A DNA stretch of 64,000 nt from Paracoccus amoyensis (lineage in GTDB: Bacteria; Pseudomonadota; Alphaproteobacteria; Rhodobacterales; Rhodobacteraceae): positions 620,001 to 684,000 of the forward strand of contig NZ_JACOQL010000001.1 of the NCBI RefSeq assembly GCF_014490725.1, read 5' to 3'. The notes under the pieces are model-generated. The model was given only the letters and a program-made list of their open reading frames with translations, was not told the DNA's origin and did no database searches. Every line of letters begins with the position of its first letter. Within the stretch, counting starts at the first letter, position 1. This document shows positions 60,647 to 64,000 of this stretch, piece after piece. The translations under genes and the position numbers were made by a program.

Positions 60647-62041
60647 ATGGCCCAGAATTTCGATTTGGTAGTTATCGGTGCAGGTCCGGGCGGCTATGTC
60701 GCCGCAATCCGAGCTGCGCAACTTGGCCTGAAAGTGGCTTGTATCGAACGCGCGGATCTGGGCGGTATTTGCCTCAACTGGGGCTGTATCCCCACCAAGG
60801 CTTTGTTGCGTTCCGCCGAAGTCTTTCACCTGATGGAACGTGCCAAGGATTTTGGCCTGTCCGCCGACAAGATCGGCTATGACATCGACGCCGTGGTCAA
60901 GCGTTCGCGCGGCATTGCGAAACAACTTTCCGGCGGCATCGGCCATTTGTTCAAGAAGAACAAGGTTACGCCGATCATGGGCGCCGCGACGATCACCGCG
61001 CCCGGCAAGATCAGCGTCAAGACCGACAAGGGGACCGAGGAAGTCACCGCCAAAAGCATCGTGATCGCCACCGGCGCACGTGCCCGCGAATTGCCCGGGC
61101 TGGAGCCTGATGGCAAGCGCGTCTGGAACTATCGTCACGCGCTGGTGCCGCCCCATATGCCGAAAAAGCTGCTGGTCATCGGGTCCGGCGCCATTGGCAT
61201 CGAATTTGCCAGCTTCTACAACACCCTTGGGGCCGACACGACCGTGGTCGAGGTGATGGACCGCGTGCTGCCGGTCGAGGATGCTGAAATCAGCACCTTT
61301 GCCAAAAAGCAATTCGTCAAGCAGGGCATGAAGATCATGGAAAAGGCGACGGTCAAGTCGCTGGACCGCAAAGCCGACAAGGTCATCGCCACCATCGAAT
61401 CCGGCGGCAAATCGGAACAGATGGAGTTTGATACCGTCATTTCCGCTGTCGGCATCGTCGGCAATGTCGAAGGTTTCGGCCTTGAAAACCTGCCCGCGAT
61501 CAAGGTGGACCGCACCCATATCGTCACCGACGAATATTGCCGCACCGGCGTTGACGGCATCTATGCCATCGGCGATGTGGCGGGCGCACCTTGGCTTGCG
61601 CACAAGGCCAGCCACGAAGGCGTCATGGTCGCCGAACTGATCGCCGGCCAGCACCCGCATCCGATCAAGCCGAACAGCATCGCCGGCTGCACCTATTGCA
61701 ACCCGCAAGTCGCCAGCGTCGGCCTGACCGAGGCCAAGGCGAAAGAAGAAGGCTACGAGGTCAAGGTCGGCCGCTTCCCCTTCATCGGCAACGGCAAGGC
61801 CATCGCCCTTGGCGAACCCGAGGGGCTGATCAAGACGGTCTTCGACGCCAAAACCGGCGAACTTCTGGGCGCCCACATGGTCGGCGCGGAAGTGACCGAA
61901 CTGATCCAGGGCTACATCGTCGGCCGCACGCTGGAAACGACCGAGGCGGAGCTGATGGAGACGGTGTTCCCGCACCCGACGCTGTCGGAGATGATGCACG
62001 AGGCGGTGCTGGACGCTTATGGGCGGGCGATCCACTTCTGA
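60647..62041 (+). CDS. lpdA: dihydrolipoyl dehydrogenase
   Basis: A 464-residue FAD enzyme, the E3 of 2-oxoacid dehydrogenase complexes. FAD motif VVIGAGPGGYVAAIRAAQLG, redox disulfide GGICLNWGCIPTKALLRSAE, NAD motif LLVIGSGAIGIEFASFY, second FAD motif GIYAIGDVAGAPWLAHKASH and the catalytic base region HPHPTLSEMMHEAVLDAYGR (seen here as VFPHPTLSE) are all present. The gene is not next to E1 or E2 genes in this window, so which complex it serves is not shown. A terminator follows. Confidence 0.97.
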   Translation: MAQNFDLVVIGAGPGGYVAAIRAAQLGLKVACIERADLGGICLNWGCIPTKALLRSAEVFHLMERAKDFGLSADKIGYDIDAVVKRSRGIAKQLSGGIGHLFKKNKVTPIMGAATITAPGKISVKTDKGTEEVTAKSIVIATGARARELPGLEPDGKRVWNYRHALVPPHMPKKLLVIGSGAIGIEFASFYNTLGADTTVVEVMDRVLPVEDAEISTFAKKQFVKQGMKIMEKATVKSLDRKADKVIATIESGGKSEQMEFDTVISAVGIVGNVEGFGLENLPAIKVDRTHIVTDEYCRTGVDGIYAIGDVAGAPWLAHKASHEGVMVAELIAGQHPHPIKPNSIAGCTYCNPQVASVGLTEAKAKEEGYEVKVGRFPFIGNGKAIALGEPEGLIKTVFDAKTGELLGAHMVGAEVTELIQGYIVGRTLETTEAELMETVFPHPTLSEMMHEAVLDAYGRAIHF

Positions 62042-62070
62042 GTGGGGTGGAAGTGCTTGAGAATGAAGAG

Positions 62071-62095
62071 ACCGGCCTTTAGGGGCCGGTTTTTT
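62071..62095 (+). terminator. Rho-independent terminator after lpdA
   Basis: ACCGGCC pairs with GGCCGGT around TTTAGG, directly followed by six Ts. Confidence 0.93.
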
Positions 62096-62124
62096 GTTGT
62101 AACCTAGGTTTTTTATTGATTGAT

Positions 62125-62835
62125 TTATCCATCTGCCGTGACATTCCACTTAAATACAGATTTTTTAACCGAAAATAGCGCGAGATCAGATTCGTATAAA
62201 TCCTGATTATACTGACCGTAGCCCCACATAATCGCTAATGTATTGTTAAGATTTTCATCTAAGTCACTAATTGGTATTGAAATGGTAACGGAAATTGATC
62301 CATTTGGAGCAAGATAAATTTTGAATGCACTGTCATAAGAATGTTGATATACTATTTCGCTATCGTCAGAGCTTTTTGGTCTCCGCCCCGTCAGTTCTGA
62401 TTGTATATCCAGATACTTCGCCGGCGTGGGTCCGTAACATGTAAATTTCAGGTGAACTGCTATAAATTCGTCTCTGGTTATTTCTTCAGTGAACCTATCG
62501 ATGATTACCCATGGTCTCGTTTGCGCATTGCCGATAATATTTTGATCTTCAGCCATCTTGCGAGTAGCATCTAGTGTTTCGCGAGTTGCTTTCAGTGTCT
62601 GTGCGACAAGATACACAGCATAAACGCTAATCAGCGTGGCTACCATTCCTGATATACCTTGCAGCCACGCCGGCACTTCCTTTATTTCGCCGATCTGAAA
62701 TGCGCCTACGGCCATTGAGAGAATGAAACCGCCCAAAACACCCGCGACAGCACCGACAGTCAAGGTGTTCTGCTTATCCTGTCGTTCGAGGCATCTTTTC
62801 CTTGGTTCTCTGTGGGGTGTGTGGTTATCTTTCAT
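62125..62835 (-). CDS. hypothetical two-helix membrane protein, AT-rich
   Basis: A 236-residue protein. The ATG at 62835 follows GGAAGATC; a longer frame to 62886 is possible. A basic N-terminus is followed by two membrane helices (about 28-48 and 58-80), a coiled-coil-like segment VAQTLKATRETLDATRKMAE and a soluble domain beginning NAQTRPWVIIDRF. The R-x-TLxxTRxM plus QTRPWV layout is common in uncharacterised bacterial proteins. Base composition is clearly more AT-rich than all neighbours, with rare codons such as ATA and TTA, so recent acquisition is likely. Function unknown. Confidence 0.75.
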   Translation of the reverse strand: MKDNHTPHREPRKRCLERQDKQNTLTVGAVAGVLGGFILSMAVGAFQIGEIKEVPAWLQGISGMVATLISVYAVYLVAQTLKATRETLDATRKMAEDQNIIGNAQTRPWVIIDRFTEEITRDEFIAVHLKFTCYGPTPAKYLDIQSELTGRRPKSSDDSEIVYQHSYDSAFKIYLAPNGSISVTISIPISDLDENLNNTLAIMWGYGQYNQDLYESDLALFSVKKSVFKWNVTADG

Positions 62836-63152
62836 GATCTTCCATCTGTCGTTTTGCGTGCTTACACAACGAGTGTCCTCCCACATATCCCTTGAGCCGG
62901 AGCCGTTGGCGGATTGCCACTACAACATCCCCACGCACTAAACCCGACTGTGCGCTAAAGCGCACCCTACAACTACGCTCCACCCGCAGCGTGCGCTTCA
63001 ACTCGTCGATTCCCTAGAAAACCAGTGTACGGCCTGTGTACAGCCCGTGCCGCCTCTGTGTACGGATGGTGCAGGCAAAAACCCAGCATTTGCTGCCCCA
63101 AACGCTGCGGGATATCGCGCGACATCGTCCGCAACGCGCGCAGCTGTTGCGT
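62836..63152. other. intergenic region with GTGTAC repeats and a hairpin
   Basis: These 317 bases hold no supported gene. GTGCGC-TAAA-GCGCAC forms a hairpin around 62949-62964. GTGTAC occurs three times at 63025, 63036 and 63058, spaced 11 and 22 bases, so all copies face the same side of the helix. The region lies between the AT-rich orphan and the channel gene. Confidence 0.4.
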
Positions 63153-63719
63153 TCAGCTCTGCGGCGTCATGTCGTGATTTTCCGGCAACTTGATCATCGT
63201 ATTCTGCGCCATCGTCCCGTTTGCCACAATGATCTTGCGCCCATCATCCGTCCGCAGGACGGTGAAGCCAAGCGACATGTCCTCGACCACGCCCACTTCG
63301 CAATCCTGCGGCGTCGGTGCCGATATCTGCAGCCTGTCGCCGCGCCGGAAGGGGCGGTAAAGGACAAGACTGATCCCGGCGACAAGGTTGCCCAGCGTGG
63401 TCTGTGCGGCAAAGCCGATCACCACGGATACGAGGCTGACACCGGCCAGAAGCGCGGTTCCCAGACGGTGCAGGACCGGCACCATATGGGCGTAAAGCGT
63501 GAACAGCAGCAGCCAGATCAGCAGGATGGACAGCTGACTGACAAAAGACAGGGCGATCTGGTCGATCTGGTCTGAACGATCGTGCAGGATCGCCTCTTTC
63601 AGCAGTCGCCGCACCAGCCAGGACAGGATCAAGCCCGCGAGAAACAAAAACGCTGCAAGGATCGCGGCCCCCAAGGGTTTGCCGGGATCAAAAAGATGCT
63701 GAACTGCCTCTAACGTCAT
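63153..63719 (-). CDS. MscS-family mechanosensitive channel (short form)
   Basis: A 188-residue small-conductance channel. Two membrane helices (about 15-37 and 60-82) precede the pore helix GTALLAGVSLVSVVIGFAAQ with TTLGNLVAGISLVLYRPFRR, and a short beta domain (about 125-180). It is shorter than E. coli MscS (286 residues) and lacks most of the C-terminal cage. The penicillin acylase gene ends 42 bases upstream on the same strand. Confidence 0.9.
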   Translation of the reverse strand: MTLEAVQHLFDPGKPLGAAILAAFLFLAGLILSWLVRRLLKEAILHDRSDQIDQIALSFVSQLSILLIWLLLFTLYAHMVPVLHRLGTALLAGVSLVSVVIGFAAQTTLGNLVAGISLVLYRPFRRGDRLQISAPTPQDCEVGVVEDMSLGFTVLRTDDGRKIIVANGTMAQNTMIKLPENHDMTPQS

Positions 63720-63761
63720 GGTTCCCTCGTAAATAACACTCGCGTGGTCATTGCGGTCGGC

Positions 63762-64000
63762 TTAGTTCTGTTCAGGCTCCAGCCGGGTGATCCCTGTTGC
63801 CGCTGCGCGGGCCAGATCCGGGTCCAGCGACATGCCGATATATTCACCTCGTCGCCACAAATCCGCCAGATCGTCATAGTGCCGCGACAGCGGATGCCCC
63901 GATTGCCCGGTCGAGATGATGAACACCGAACTGTCCGGGTCGGCCAGATCATAAACGCCGCGATAACCGGGGCCGGTTGCCGTCTCGAACGGGGCGGTGC
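63762..64000 (-). CDS. penicillin acylase family protein (partial, C-terminal 78 aa)
   Basis: The last 78 codons of a peptidase S45/penicillin amidase-type Ntn hydrolase; the rest lies beyond the right edge. The frame enters at TAPFETATGPGYRGVYDLAD and continues through SVFIISTGQSGHPLSRHYDD and LADLWRRGEYIGMSLDP, the usual C-terminal text of the family, to a TAA at 63762-63764. Members hydrolyse amide bonds of acyl side chains, such as acyl-homoserine lactones or beta-lactams. Substrate cannot be judged from this part. Confidence 0.88.
   Translation of the reverse strand, partial: TAPFETATGPGYRGVYDLADPDSSVFIISTGQSGHPLSRHYDDLADLWRRGEYIGMSLDPDLARAAATGITRLEPEQN

Overview
The window looks like chromosome of a Rhodobacterales alphaproteobacterium, most like Paracoccus or a close relative. 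The reasons are the GC-rich codon use, the DUF6477/DUF6456 gene pair, an IalB-family protein, a DUF853 HerA-like ATPase, the FMN-binding glutamate-synthase-like protein and the many TRAP and TTT transporters. Genus is an inference; no rRNA gene is present. No CRISPR array, prophage or complete insertion sequence was seen.

Layout. 1-14.2 kb is a reductive pyrimidine catabolism locus: preA (cut by the window edge) and preT, then a second block hyuC, hydA and an ABC uptake system, with divergent rutR and a RutR-type palindrome between rutR and hyuC. Inside this region sit a two-component system with two PepSY-type periplasmic proteins (its histidine kinase is frameshifted) and a YitT-family membrane protein. 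14.3-20.3 kb holds a TetR regulator, a YcbK-like peptidase, an L,D-transpeptidase and a compact lpxD-like/ACP/ketoacyl-synthase cassette. 20.3-28.2 kb holds IalB, two apparent small-RNA genes, a HerA-like ATPase, DUF6477, DUF6456, oxyR, terC, lipA and tRNA-Leu(CAA). 28.5-35.1 kb is a malonate catabolism operon (matR, TRAP transporter, malonyl-CoA decarboxylase, malonyl-CoA synthetase). 35.1-39.5 kb is a carnitine catabolism locus (fused dehydrogenase-thioesterase, BKACE enzyme, CdhR-like activator, quaternary-amine binding protein). 39.6-46 kb is a tripartite tricarboxylate transporter with its TctDE-like two-component system and an extra binding protein. 46-64 kb is mostly housekeeping: glutamate-synthase-like protein, AraC regulator, an AI-2E/GAF fusion, glmS-glmU, a phosphoglycolate phosphatase, cold shock protein, DMT exporter, bfr-bfd, queA, an MFS protein, lpdA, an AT-rich orphan gene, an MscS channel and the 3' end of a penicillin acylase gene.

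How the parts work together. Three catabolic modules (pyrimidines, malonate, carnitine) each pair a transporter or binding protein with enzymes and a divergent regulator, and each divergent gap contains a palindrome or repeated motif that could be the operator. The most unusual items are the lpxD/ACP/KAS cassette, which I propose makes and attaches the amide-linked 3-oxoacyl chain known from lipid A of this group; two back-to-back small-RNA genes at 21.4-21.7 kb; a nested three-way-junction hairpin upstream of the glutamate-synthase-like gene; and two single-base frameshifts, one in the histidine kinase and one at the end of the carnitine dehydrogenase fusion, that could be real or assembly errors.
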